From Enterovibrio norvegicus_B (GTDB lineage: Bacteria; Pseudomonadota; Gammaproteobacteria; Enterobacterales; Vibrionaceae), in the NCBI RefSeq assembly GCF_002876705.1, contig NZ_MDAG01000057.1, positions 248,001-312,000 of the forward strand: 64,000 nucleotides of DNA, read 5' to 3'. The notes beneath the pieces are model-generated. The model ran no database searches and was not told where the DNA came from. It saw only the letters and a program-made list of their open reading frames with translations. Positions 24,104 to 32,924 of this stretch are shown here, one piece after another. The translations under genes were made by a program, and so were the position numbers. Every line of letters begins with the position of its first letter. Position 1 is the first letter of the stretch.

Positions 24104-25000
24104 TTAACGAGGGTTAAACCATTGGCAGAGTGCGTCTAAGGTCAGTTGCACTGCAGGATGTTTTGCGTCTGATTTTCGGGTTAACACATGCCAAGTCAGA
24201 GGAAGGCCATTTTCTGTCAATGGCACGGCGGCGACGAGCTTCTGCGTTAACGAGCGAGTGATTGCCCATTTTGAAAGTATGCTGATCCCCAAATCAACCC
24301 CAATCATCTCCACAATCGCATCGGTCATTTCGACGGACTGAATGTGGCGAAGGCGAATACCTGAAGGCTTGATAAACCGTTCGTATTCAAACCCTGGCAA
24401 TGCATCGAGACTGTAAGTGAGGTAATCCACGTCGGCGAGATCTTCTGCAATAATCCAAGGCTTATCGGCGAACGGATGTTGAGGATGCGTGACAAGAACC
24501 AGTTCATCGTCAATCAATGGGACAGAGGAAAAGGCAGAGTTATCGATATTCACTGGCGAAATCAATAAATCCGTTGCACCTGTTAGCAAGGTATTTTCTG
24601 CCTCTCGGGTCGCTGCCGCCACGAAGTCGACCTGCAATTTTTCTCGTTTCACGGGAAGAGAGGCCAAAAAACCGGGAACCCAATGATAAGCACTGTAGGC
24701 TGCGACGCCTATTCTCACGAAGTGACTGGCGTTTTGTGCCGTTTGCTCGAAGTCTTTTTCAGCGCGAGATAGCTCGGGCAATAGTAATTGTGCTGCCTGC
24801 ACCAAGGATTGCCCTGCCGGTGTTGGCCGTAATCTGCGTCCCTCACGTTCAAAGATAGGGCTACCTAACCGCCGCTCTGCCTCAGCAAGGCGATGACTCA
24901 ACGCAGACTGTGTGACGCCGATGGCGTCTGCAGCACGACCAAGACTGCCGTATTTCCCCACCGCTTCCAGAAGTTTCCAGTGCTTAATATCTAGTCGCAT
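24104..25000 (-). CDS. LysR-family transcriptional regulator, divergent from an EamA transporter
   Basis: The 298-residue product has the N-terminal LysR winged helix (about 1-60, WKLLEAVGKYGSLGRAADAIGVTQSALSHRLAEAE) and a C-terminal LysR substrate-binding domain. The ATG at 25000 is preferred over an in-frame TTG three codons upstream. It is transcribed away from the EamA gene with 127 bases between them, the usual arrangement for a LysR regulator and its target. The effector is unknown. It differs from the true MetR at 51800-52711, although its helix-turn-helix has a similar QSALSH motif. Confidence 0.9.
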   Translation of the reverse strand: MRLDIKHWKLLEAVGKYGSLGRAADAIGVTQSALSHRLAEAERRLGSPIFEREGRRLRPTPAGQSLVQAAQLLLPELSRAEKDFEQTAQNASHFVRIGVAAYSAYHWVPGFLASLPVKREKLQVDFVAAATREAENTLLTGATDLLISPVNIDNSAFSSVPLIDDELVLVTHPQHPFADKPWIIAEDLADVDYLTYSLDALPGFEYERFIKPSGIRLRHIQSVEMTDAIVEMIGVDLGISILSKWAITRSLTQKLVAAVPLTENGLPLTWHVLTRKSDAKHPAVQLTLDALCQWFNPR

Positions 25001-25127
25001 AACGTCCAACTGTTTACATGAGAGTTATTCATGCTTAACGCCTATATTTCATTAATTATATGACGGAAAAGCACCTATTATCCAATGAGAAACGGGAATG
25101 TCTGGACAGCGTTAAAGGGGTTATCGA

Positions 25128-26006
25128 ATGGGTGTGGTTGTTATGATGGGAGCAGCCATTGGGTTTGGACTGAATCCATTGCTGTCTCAGTTACTGCTTC
25201 AGCAGGGATACTCGCCTGAAGTGGTCGCATTCTTTCGCTGTGGTATTCCAATGCTACTGGCGCTGCCGTATCTGGGGGCAATAAAAAATAATGCATCAGA
25301 ATATGTCAGAAGCATGGTCATTGGCGTGTGCTCTGCCTTAGGAATGCTCGCATTTTTAGCGAGTTTTCAATGGGTTTCTCCCACCTCCGTCATCCTGATT
25401 TATTACACCTACCCCTTGTTTGCGATGTTGTTGAGTTGGCTGTTTTTTGGTCAAGCGCTCACGCGTAATCGCTTGATTGCGGCCTGTATCATTGGATTGG
25501 CGGTGTCATTGATGCAAGGGTCATTGGACGCCTCAAATACGCCATTCGGGTATGTGCTACTTTGTTTTGTCGCACCCGCTTCTTACGCACTCGTGATTAA
25601 CTACCTTTCTCGTCCCATCCTCCCACTTCAGGTAGGCGAGCGAATGAGTGCCACATTAGCAGGTCATATGTTGGTGATTATCCCCGTCACCTGGTTTTCT
25701 CAACCGACACTTGTTATGCCCGAGACGTTTGAACAAAGCGGGCTTATTTTGGCAATCGGTGTCTTTGCGGCCGCAATACCTCAATACCTTTTCGTGAGAG
25801 GGACGCTACTGTTAGGTGGCGAGAGGGCCACCATGATCAGCACATTCGAGATCGTATTTGCATTGATGTTCAGCGTGGTTTTACTGGGGCAAAACCTAGA
25901 ATACGTGGAGGTTGTCGCGTGTTTACTGATCGTGACCGCAGGTTTAATACGATTCGAGCCTGAGCCTTCAATGAAAAAGGCTCAAGCTCGAACAGTGGTG
26001 GGGTGA
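25128..26006 (+). CDS. EamA/DMT-family transporter
   Basis: The 292-residue inner-membrane protein has ten hydrophobic segments in two EamA halves (about 5-125 and 140-280), typical of the drug/metabolite transporter superfamily. A conserved AxxxTPxE-like spot is replaced by SFQWVSPTSVILIYYTYPL in the first half and LLGGERATMISTFEIVFA in the second. Substrate cannot be read from sequence; relatives export amino acids or metabolites. AAAGGGG lies seven bases before the ATG. Probably controlled by the divergent LysR gene. Its 3' end carries a long inverted repeat inside the coding sequence. Confidence 0.88.
   Translation: MGVVVMMGAAIGFGLNPLLSQLLLQQGYSPEVVAFFRCGIPMLLALPYLGAIKNNASEYVRSMVIGVCSALGMLAFLASFQWVSPTSVILIYYTYPLFAMLLSWLFFGQALTRNRLIAACIIGLAVSLMQGSLDASNTPFGYVLLCFVAPASYALVINYLSRPILPLQVGERMSATLAGHMLVIIPVTWFSQPTLVMPETFEQSGLILAIGVFAAAIPQYLFVRGTLLLGGERATMISTFEIVFALMFSVVLLGQNLEYVEVVACLLIVTAGLIRFEPEPSMKKAQARTVVG
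25953..25992. repeat. 16-bp inverted repeat inside the 3' end of the EamA gene
   Basis: TTCGAGCCTGAGCCTT and AAGGCTCAAGCTCGAA pair at 15 of 16 positions around an 8-base loop. It encodes the last residues of the transporter and lies between it and the convergent yccS. No T-run is present, so it may slow transcripts from both sides or protect the mRNA 3' end. Confidence 0.7.
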
Positions 26007-26062
26007 TGTCTGGCGCGGTGTGTTTCAGCTGTGTTCGCCAAGCAAACCGCGCCTTGGACATG

Positions 26063-28234
26063 CTACGATTTCGAGTGTTGTAACGCTTTCTCCGCCAGCT
26101 TGTCCGTCAGCATGTGCATCTCTGGCAAGATGCGATGGATAAGATGAAGCTGCTGCAACACCATGCCCGCAGAACTGCTCTCTTCCTCGCGCCATTTACC
26201 GAGATGTTTCGCGAGTTCATCGTCATAACAAGATTGCACATCGCTTTCTTTAGACAGCTTCGCCACCAAGCAATCCAATTCTTTGTGTATGCCTCTGTGT
26301 GCTTTCGAGACCAGTTCGTGAATGCTGTCGTCATCCATTTGCATGCGGTGTGCGCCAAGCGCGGAGATATAACTCAACATCGCGTGGTTTAAGCACAAGA
26401 AGCGGAAACTCTCGTCAGTGGCTGTTTGGTATCGGCCGGGTTCAGCCAACATGTTACTGATGGCCGTCGTGAGTTGCGCGTCGTTATTGTGTGCTTCGCG
26501 GCGTGCAACGCGATAGGCCATGGTGTCGCGTTTTCCTATGCGGTACTGACCGATGATTTGTGCCAGATAATCGCGGTTCGCGGCCACTGCATCTTGCATG
26601 ATCCCGCGTAGACGGTGAGCTTGCCAATCCGGCAGCACAAAGCGCACAGCGATGACCGACAGCAAACAGCCAATTAAGGTATCGCCCAAACGTGGCAACA
26701 TGACGGCATATCCTTCGCCCAATTGGTTGAAACACATGAGTACCAACAACGTAATGAAGGTGGTTGCGGCGGCATAGTGTGTGGTTCTAAAGGCGAAGAA
26801 CAACACGCCAAATAACACCATTAACACCAGTTGCCCCGTCGGATCGGGGAAAAGCGTAAGCAGGGGCAGGCCAATCAGTAAGCCGATCAAGGTACCTGAA
26901 ACGCGCTCGGTGAGTTTGCTGCGCGTTGCGGAGTAATTGGCTTGGCAGACAAACAAGATGGTGAGCAAAATCCAATAGCCACGCGTCAGGTCAAGCGCTT
27001 GAATGATGCCGTAACCGACAGCCAACGAGAGGCTGAGACGCACAGCATGGCGGAACAACAGCGATTTCGGGGTCATCTGCGCCCAAATGCGCGAGATTTT
27101 GTCTCGCAAGCTATGCGCATCTGGGTCGGCAATCTCTTTGTCTTCGTCAGTTTGTGTGGCGTCAGGGTTACTGATGTTTGCTAGCTGGCGTTCAACCGTC
27201 GCAAGGTTACGGAACAGGTAATCCAGTTGGCTTAACAGGGCATTCCATTCCGGGTTGTTCTGTTCTTTCACGTAAATCAGCGATTCGTTTAACTCATCCA
27301 ATGCTTTGATGCTTTCTTCGCCATGACGATAAGGGCGAGAAAGGGTCAAGCAGTGTGAGACTTCCAAGCAGGCTTTGGCTTGAAGACGCAGTAAACGCTG
27401 AAGGCGGAAAAGAATGTCACTGTGGAAGAACACGGTGGCGAGATCTTGATAGCGATAGTGCGATGAGTTTGCACGTTCGTGAATGTCTTGCGCCAGAATA
27501 TAAATCTTCAATAGTTGGCGACTGCTGTCGTTCAAACGTCCGCGTCGAACACGATTCAGTAGCGAAGCCTTTGCTGCATTGAGCGCGTTCACCACATGGC
27601 GGTTTTGGTCAGCATCCGTTAAGCGCAACGCCTGAGGATTTACATCTCGACTCGGATGGAACATGTCTGATTTTTGGTCGAGGTATTTCCCTAGGGTTTT
27701 GAACAGCGCAGCAAGACTTTGTTGAACGGGCTGCATGGGCCACAACATCAACCACACCAGCGAAATCACGCCATACCAAGCAGCCCCAGCTAACAACATG
27801 GCAGGTTGGAACCACAAGTTCACGGATTCGTGTGCACCAAGCATGGTGTAAACCGCCGTGAGCAAGGAAGCAAAGGCGATGCTGGCGTAACGCGGACCTA
27901 TCGCCCCAAGCATGGTAAATCCAAACGTGGACGAGATTAAGCCAACCGTGAACAACAAGGGATAGTCGAAAAGGAGTTCAATCGAGAAAGTTGCAATGGC
28001 AAAACACACGAGCGTGGTGATGAGCGCTGAGAATCGACCTGCAAGGTTGTCGTCGGTTTCTGCCAACGCGGAAGCGATGATACCGAGCACCAAAGGCGTA
28101 ATGGCCTCCGTTGCGCCAAACCACCAACATGGCAGTGCAACGCCAACCAGTGCGATGAACACACGCACGCTGTAATTGATGCGACTGTTTGCCCAGTATT
28201 CTCGAAGAGTTAAAGAGGATCGTTTAGAAATCAT
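26063..28234 (-). CDS. yccS: YccS/FUSC-family inner-membrane protein
   Basis: The 723-residue protein matches E. coli YccS (about 720 aa) across its length. There are two blocks of membrane helices: about 20-185 with LVLGIIASALAETDDNLAGR, and about 385-530 with SLSLAVGYGIIQALDLTRGYWILLTILFVCQ, the FUSC_2 signature. Each block is followed by a cytoplasmic helical domain. FUSC proteins are related to the aromatic-acid exporter AaeB; YccS's own substrate is not established. The ATG at 28234 is used; a longer TTG start at 28291 is less likely. It is divergent from helD, a linkage also seen in E. coli. Confidence 0.9.
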   Translation of the reverse strand: MISKRSSLTLREYWANSRINYSVRVFIALVGVALPCWWFGATEAITPLVLGIIASALAETDDNLAGRFSALITTLVCFAIATFSIELLFDYPLLFTVGLISSTFGFTMLGAIGPRYASIAFASLLTAVYTMLGAHESVNLWFQPAMLLAGAAWYGVISLVWLMLWPMQPVQQSLAALFKTLGKYLDQKSDMFHPSRDVNPQALRLTDADQNRHVVNALNAAKASLLNRVRRGRLNDSSRQLLKIYILAQDIHERANSSHYRYQDLATVFFHSDILFRLQRLLRLQAKACLEVSHCLTLSRPYRHGEESIKALDELNESLIYVKEQNNPEWNALLSQLDYLFRNLATVERQLANISNPDATQTDEDKEIADPDAHSLRDKISRIWAQMTPKSLLFRHAVRLSLSLAVGYGIIQALDLTRGYWILLTILFVCQANYSATRSKLTERVSGTLIGLLIGLPLLTLFPDPTGQLVLMVLFGVLFFAFRTTHYAAATTFITLLVLMCFNQLGEGYAVMLPRLGDTLIGCLLSVIAVRFVLPDWQAHRLRGIMQDAVAANRDYLAQIIGQYRIGKRDTMAYRVARREAHNNDAQLTTAISNMLAEPGRYQTATDESFRFLCLNHAMLSYISALGAHRMQMDDDSIHELVSKAHRGIHKELDCLVAKLSKESDVQSCYDDELAKHLGKWREEESSSAGMVLQQLHLIHRILPEMHMLTDKLAEKALQHSKS

Positions 28235-28479
28235 ACGAACAGAGATAAGCCTCGAATGCAGGTAAGATAACAGATTAGAAAGGGCATCCAAGTGGCGAGA
28301 TCAAAAAGGGTCGGCATTTTCAGTCCCATTCCTGCACATCGCGCGCTTTTGCTGACAATTCATACAAGTATCGTTGCACAAGTCGGCTTTCCGCAAAGGA
28401 TATCGATGAGTTGGTGCCCATTCCTTGGTATTCTGAGTCACTATAGAAAACAACGAAATAAAGCGATAGACGCACTCCG

Positions 28480-30636
28480 ATGAAATTATCCGCGAGCCGA
28501 TTGGCGCAATGGTTTGTACAAGGCGATCACTACAGCATCCGTTTGGATGAATCCCGTCTAGTGTTCGAATCCAAACACATCACTGAAACTGTGCCATTTT
28601 CAATTTGGGATGGTCAGTGCCGCATTTCCCGTGGCTTATGGTGGGGGAAATTGACGGTGATTGTGTCGCCAGCGGACCGTCCTGCGCAAACTCTCACTGT
28701 GTATGGATTGCCATGGCGTGAACTGCAAGCGTTCGCAGAGCAGCTCACGGGAGAATACCAAGTCTGGTTAGCGGGTCAGCAGAAGCGCTTTATGTTGGTG
28801 GAGCACGAGTTATTTGCGCTTCGCGATATCTTGGCCGATCACCAAGGGTATTTGCGTGATGCAGATTTAACAGCATGGCGCGAAAAGGCAGACGCTGTGT
28901 TTGAAGCCCATACCCTGCATCCTCAAGTCTTCTCTGTTGCAAACCCAGCGCTGTATCAAGCGGTTTATGGTTGGATTCAAAATGGCGATGCCAAGCGCAT
29001 GGCGAGAAACCAACAATGGCAAACTAACGAGCGCGAACGTTGGTCTGCATGGTTTGATGGGGCAGAGTCGTCGCCTTTGAATGCATCGCAGCGAGATGCT
29101 GTGTTAATGGACGACAACCACAATTTACTCCTCGCGGGGGCAGGTTCAGGGAAAACCAGCGTGCTCATGGCGAGAACACGTTACCTTGTTATGGGTGAAC
29201 AAACGACGCCTGAACGTATTCTAATGCTGGCGTTCGGTAAGAAAGCCAGCGAGGAAATGAAGACGCGATTGCAGGCACACCAACTGACGAAAGTGAATGT
29301 GTCTACTTTCCACAGCTTTGCCACGAAAATCATTAAAGAGGCAACAGGGCAAGCCCCCGTGATGGCTGACCTTGCGACGGACGAAGAGAGCAAGTTGAGC
29401 TGGATGACATTGTGGTTGGCGAAAAACTTAGCCAATCCAACAGTAGAGAAACGTTGGCAGAAACACCTGACGCAGTGGAAAGTGTCTGGCTTGAGTGCAG
29501 ACCGCCCATTGGTTGAGCAAGCCCATGAACCCAAACTGCACAAATGGCTGTGGCGACAACTGGACTTACTTCAACAGCAAACCTTGTCTCAGACTGCGAT
29601 AAAGCAACGCATTCAAGCTTTGCAGCCGAACACGACAGAACGCGAAGGTGACACGACGCTCACTGAGTTGGATTCAACGAACAACAACATGGTTGCCAAA
29701 GCGTTGAGCGAATTGGCCTTGGTTTGGCCTTTGGTTCGGGACTATCGCCAGCATTTAACGCAGAACAAAACACTCGATTTTAATGGTTTGATCATTGAAG
29801 CCACGAAAATCCTTTCCAAGAAAAACGCCACGCTCGCGTCGCATTATGACCACGTGATGGTGGATGAGTATCAAGATATTTCGCCGTCACGCTTGGCACT
29901 GCTTGAGGCTGTGTGTGGCGGTAAACGAGACCGATCTCCGTCGTTGTTTGCGGTGGGTGATGATTGGCAGGCGATATACCGATTTGCAGGTTCAGACGTG
30001 AGCTTAACCACGGATTTTCTAGCCCGCTTTCCAAAAGGCGAAATTCGGTACCTTGATACGACTTATCGTTTCAACTCCATGCTGGGCGATGTCGCAAATC
30101 GATTCGTTCAAGTGAACCCAACACAGCTTTCAAAACCGCTCAACAGTCACCGACTGCAGAAGAAAAAGGCCGTTACCTTGCTGCCTACTGAGAGTATTGC
30201 GGCAGCCCTAGACAAACTGGCGTCGTCACAAGGCGAGAAAACCGCAAGTGTGCTCATCATTGGGCGTAACAATGCCAATAAGCCAGCGGATTTGGGCCAA
30301 TGGCAATCTTCTTATTCCTCGCTAGACATCAGTTATGTCACCGCTCATGCCAGTAAGGGGTTGGAAGCAGACTACACCTTCATTGTGGATGTAAATGAAA
30401 ACGTCTTCCCCGCAAGATCTTATGCAGAGGGTCTTGAAGGGGCATTGTTGCACATGGAAGAAGGGGTAGAGCATGCAGAAGAACGCCGATTGTTCTATGT
30501 CGCGCTGACGCGAGCTAAGCATCAATGTTGGGTATGTTGTGAGCCTGAAACGGCTTCAGTGTTCGTGAAGGAGTTGTGGCAGGGCGATTATCCTGTTTCG
30601 TCTTCCATTACTAAAAAGCAACTTATGGCGAGCTGA
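28480..30636 (+). CDS. helD: DNA helicase IV
   Basis: The 718-residue SF1 (UvrD/Rep-like) helicase is close to E. coli HelD (684 aa). An N-terminal HelD-specific domain precedes Walker A GAGSGKTS (about residues 219-226). AFGKKASEEMKTRL, the Walker B/DExx box MVDEYQDIS (about 460-468), VGDDWQAIYRFAGSD, the TAHASKGLEAD motif and a final VALTRAKH complete the helicase motifs. It unwinds DNA 3' to 5' and takes part in recombination and repair. Its promoter must lie in the 245 bases shared with divergent yccS. Confidence 0.95.
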   Translation: MKLSASRLAQWFVQGDHYSIRLDESRLVFESKHITETVPFSIWDGQCRISRGLWWGKLTVIVSPADRPAQTLTVYGLPWRELQAFAEQLTGEYQVWLAGQQKRFMLVEHELFALRDILADHQGYLRDADLTAWREKADAVFEAHTLHPQVFSVANPALYQAVYGWIQNGDAKRMARNQQWQTNERERWSAWFDGAESSPLNASQRDAVLMDDNHNLLLAGAGSGKTSVLMARTRYLVMGEQTTPERILMLAFGKKASEEMKTRLQAHQLTKVNVSTFHSFATKIIKEATGQAPVMADLATDEESKLSWMTLWLAKNLANPTVEKRWQKHLTQWKVSGLSADRPLVEQAHEPKLHKWLWRQLDLLQQQTLSQTAIKQRIQALQPNTTEREGDTTLTELDSTNNNMVAKALSELALVWPLVRDYRQHLTQNKTLDFNGLIIEATKILSKKNATLASHYDHVMVDEYQDISPSRLALLEAVCGGKRDRSPSLFAVGDDWQAIYRFAGSDVSLTTDFLARFPKGEIRYLDTTYRFNSMLGDVANRFVQVNPTQLSKPLNSHRLQKKKAVTLLPTESIAAALDKLASSQGEKTASVLIIGRNNANKPADLGQWQSSYSSLDISYVTAHASKGLEADYTFIVDVNENVFPARSYAEGLEGALLHMEEGVEHAEERRLFYVALTRAKHQCWVCCEPETASVFVKELWQGDYPVSSSITKKQLMAS

Positions 30637-30642
30637 ACGTGA

Positions 30643-31176
30643 TTAGCTATTGCTGGCTTGAACACCGCAGCGCAGCATGGTGGCTTGTCCTGAGTCATCA
30701 CTGACCATGAGGTGGAATCGAAATGCCAATGCGTCATTGAAGATTTGCTTTTTGGGATGACTGAGCGCATTGCCCATGAGACTTCCAAAGGTTTTGAAGG
30801 CGTGCGCTGAGCTTTGCCCTGACACTGCAACGCCCAATGTGGCGCAAATCGCCAAATTGTCGATTATAGAAGTGCGCATCGCGTCTTCGTCATCATCAAT
30901 GACGGCAAGGAGGGCGAACGTGTCTTCGTTGTTGATCCAAATCTCCCCGCTATCGATGACCAGCTTTTCACCCTCTTGCATGGGCTGCCATTCATTTTGA
31001 TAGCCCAGCATTTCTAAGTTTGCTTTGGTTTCGCCCGCGCTGGGGTAGCTTTGAGCATGAAGCGGCGCTCCCCAAAATAGGGTGAGCGATATCAAGAGAG
31101 ACGCTGGGAAAAGCGTCTGAAATCTATTCAATAGGGTTGAGTACTCTGAGGATTGCATATGTTCCATTGTAGTCAT
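30643..31176 (-). CDS. Secreted protein of unknown function
   Basis: The product is up to 177 residues; I do not recognise the family. A signal peptide is clear (hydrophobic FPASLLISLTLFWGAPLHA, cleavage near residue 43 of the longest form). The mature part of about 135 residues contains a WINNEDTFALLAVIDDDEDAM stretch and two cysteines (in AICATLG and MLRCGV) that could pair. Start is uncertain: ATGs at 31176, 31167 and 31158 are in frame, and the last has GGA four bases upstream. It ends six bases from the helD stop, convergently. Expected location is periplasm. Confidence 0.6.
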   Translation of the reverse strand: MTTMEHMQSSEYSTLLNRFQTLFPASLLISLTLFWGAPLHAQSYPSAGETKANLEMLGYQNEWQPMQEGEKLVIDSGEIWINNEDTFALLAVIDDDEDAMRTSIIDNLAICATLGVAVSGQSSAHAFKTFGSLMGNALSHPKKQIFNDALAFRFHLMVSDDSGQATMLRCGVQASNS

Positions 31177-31571
31177 TGATGCTTAGATCGTGAATAACAT
31201 GGACTGCTTCACCTTGAACTCTGAAAAGAAAAGTCACCGTACTTTGCATAACCTGCTTGTATAAAAAGTGAAGCAAACGCACAATTCACAATAAATCGAA
31301 TACTGTGCGGTTTTTCACCAAAGATCTTATTTTAAAAGGCAATTTTGCATCAGGAAGCCCTAATATTTCTTGTTATATCACATTGAATTAATGTGATCTT
31401 TTGCCTATATATAAATAAAGACATTAATGATGCTGTGAGTTTTTTATCTGTAATGGGTAATTCTATGTGTAAAAAACATGGACAGTTTTTCAATATGTGG
31501 TCGATAAAAAGGCACAGACACATACAGCAACCCATATTTTAGGTCGTGGATCCGGCGAGGAATAAACAAGT
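31177..31571. other. AT-rich 395-bp intergenic region between divergent genes
   Basis: It separates the secreted unknown (minus) from the PilZ gene (plus). The stretch at about 31370-31440 is strongly AT-rich (TATATATAAATAAAG) and can hold promoters. I see no gene or clear operator in it. Confidence 0.5.
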
Positions 31572-32318
31572 ATGAATTCGACATCTGCGAAAAAGCCGCC
31601 GGCAAAAACCAGAGAAAAAGTGGTCATGGGCTTACAAGCCATGGACTTTATTCAACATGGTACGGAAGCCTCACTAGAAATAGTGACCCCTCTGGGTCAA
31701 CGATTGAACTTCAAATCTAACTTCATTGGCTTCGATGATCAGCAACATATCTTCTTTACCATGCCGAAGCTGTCTAAAGGTGATTACGAAATGTTTTTCA
31801 CCCAAGGCTTTAATGTCGATATTGAAGGTGTATCAGAGCAGGGTGAAGGGGCGTTGGTGCGATTTCGTACGCGTATCGAGCATGTGATTTATCGTCCCGT
31901 ATCTTTGATTGTTTTTCCTGTGCCACAGCAAGCTAAATTGGTGCTATTGAGAAACGAAATTCGTTATGACTTACGTCTTCCTGGCGATATTCAACTTTCT
32001 AATCGTAAACTGCGCGTTATCTTAACGGATGTGTCTTCTGGCGGGTGTGGGTTTGCCTATGATGCGATCTCTCCTGAATTTGATGTTGACCAGAAGATTG
32101 TGCTTGAAGTCATCAACAGCACCACGCAGGACACCTATGCGCTGAGTGGGGCGGTGAAAAACGGACGTACAAAGCGTGGTAAACAGACATATGGCATGGT
32201 TTTCGATGAACCTGGCAAGGCAAACTGCCGCCGTTTGCTTTCAACCCTGATTTACGACGGCACGAAATACGTGTTCAAGAACCCGAAGAAAGACCAAGCA
32301 CCGGGCGGAAAATCGTAA
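31572..32318 (+). CDS. PilZ-domain c-di-GMP receptor with YcgR-like N-terminal domain
   Basis: The 248-residue cytosolic protein has an N-terminal YcgR-like beta domain (about 28-130) and a C-terminal PilZ domain (about 132-235). The c-di-GMP site is intact: RxxxR is RNEIR (in LLRNEIRYDLR) and (D/N)xSxxG is DVSSGG. Such proteins act as flagellar brakes or regulators of surface behaviour when c-di-GMP rises. It has its own promoter region and a strong terminator, so it appears monocistronic. The output target cannot be told from sequence. Confidence 0.9.
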   Translation: MNSTSAKKPPAKTREKVVMGLQAMDFIQHGTEASLEIVTPLGQRLNFKSNFIGFDDQQHIFFTMPKLSKGDYEMFFTQGFNVDIEGVSEQGEGALVRFRTRIEHVIYRPVSLIVFPVPQQAKLVLLRNEIRYDLRLPGDIQLSNRKLRVILTDVSSGGCGFAYDAISPEFDVDQKIVLEVINSTTQDTYALSGAVKNGRTKRGKQTYGMVFDEPGKANCRRLLSTLIYDGTKYVFKNPKKDQAPGGKS

Positions 32319-32353
32319 CCAAGGTATTGGCTTTTCATTTACGCCGAGTCATG

Positions 32354-32383
32354 AAAAAAGCACCGAGGAATCGGTGCTTTTTT
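32354..32383. terminator. Bidirectional terminator between PilZ and BLUF genes
   Basis: The stem AAAAAAGCACCGA / TCGGTGCTTTTTT has a four-base loop and T-runs in both directions. Confidence 0.93.
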
Positions 32384-32402
32384 ATTGCCGGATCGGGAGG
32401 TT

Positions 32403-32813
32403 TTACTCTCTGAAAACGAGCAGCAAATTGAGCGCGTCGCCGGGGTTGATTTCAGTGGACGGGTCGTCGTCGAAAAAGCGGTTAAAACCGTCTAGCCGTG
32501 GGTCATTGTTGCTGAGCTTGTGAAACCCCATGCTCCAATCTTTAAACTGACGTTCGACCAGCGATTTCCGCATCATTTCTACGATGCCGTAGTGGCGATG
32601 ATCCCTACAGATCTTTTCAAACAGTGACGAGACAATGTGCTCGTCACCTTCGATGGCTTGAATAAAGTCACCATCTTTGTAGAGCAACATTCCTGTGATG
32701 CCAAGCGCTTCGTTATTACTGCGAATATCACAAAGCATAGTGTTAAGTTCGGATTCGGTAAAAGGGCGTTCTGCACTGCTGATATAAACAATTTGCTGTA
32801 GGTTGTTGCTCAT
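32403..32813 (-). CDS. Stand-alone BLUF blue-light photoreceptor
   Basis: The 136-residue protein consists essentially of one BLUF domain, which binds FAD and senses blue light through a Tyr-Gln switch. The key residues are present: Tyr in QIVYISSAE (residue 10), Asn in LGITGMLLYKDG's preceding NNEALG, Gln in FIQAIEG, and the Trp/Met pair in DWSMGF. No output domain is fused, so it must act on a partner protein. The start at 32813 follows GGAG at six bases. It is convergent with the PilZ gene. Short BLUF proteins of this kind are known to regulate motility, biofilm or transcription by protein contact. Confidence 0.92.
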   Translation of the reverse strand: MSNNLQQIVYISSAERPFTESELNTMLCDIRSNNEALGITGMLLYKDGDFIQAIEGDEHIVSSLFEKICRDHRHYGIVEMMRKSLVERQFKDWSMGFHKLSNNDPRLDGFNRFFDDDPSTEINPGDALNLLLVFRE

Positions 32814-32924
32814 TGTTTGCTCCAAGATTTATCCCTAAGCAACCTCTTAACGCGGGTTCGACGAGAACGTCATAGTCGGCAGAAGATTACTGCGGATACG
32901 CCCTCGTTAAAGTATGTATTATAT

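Noticed and set aside
23171..24139. Reading frames that cross the block of N
   Set aside because: They consist of undefined residues and exist only because N is not a stop codon.
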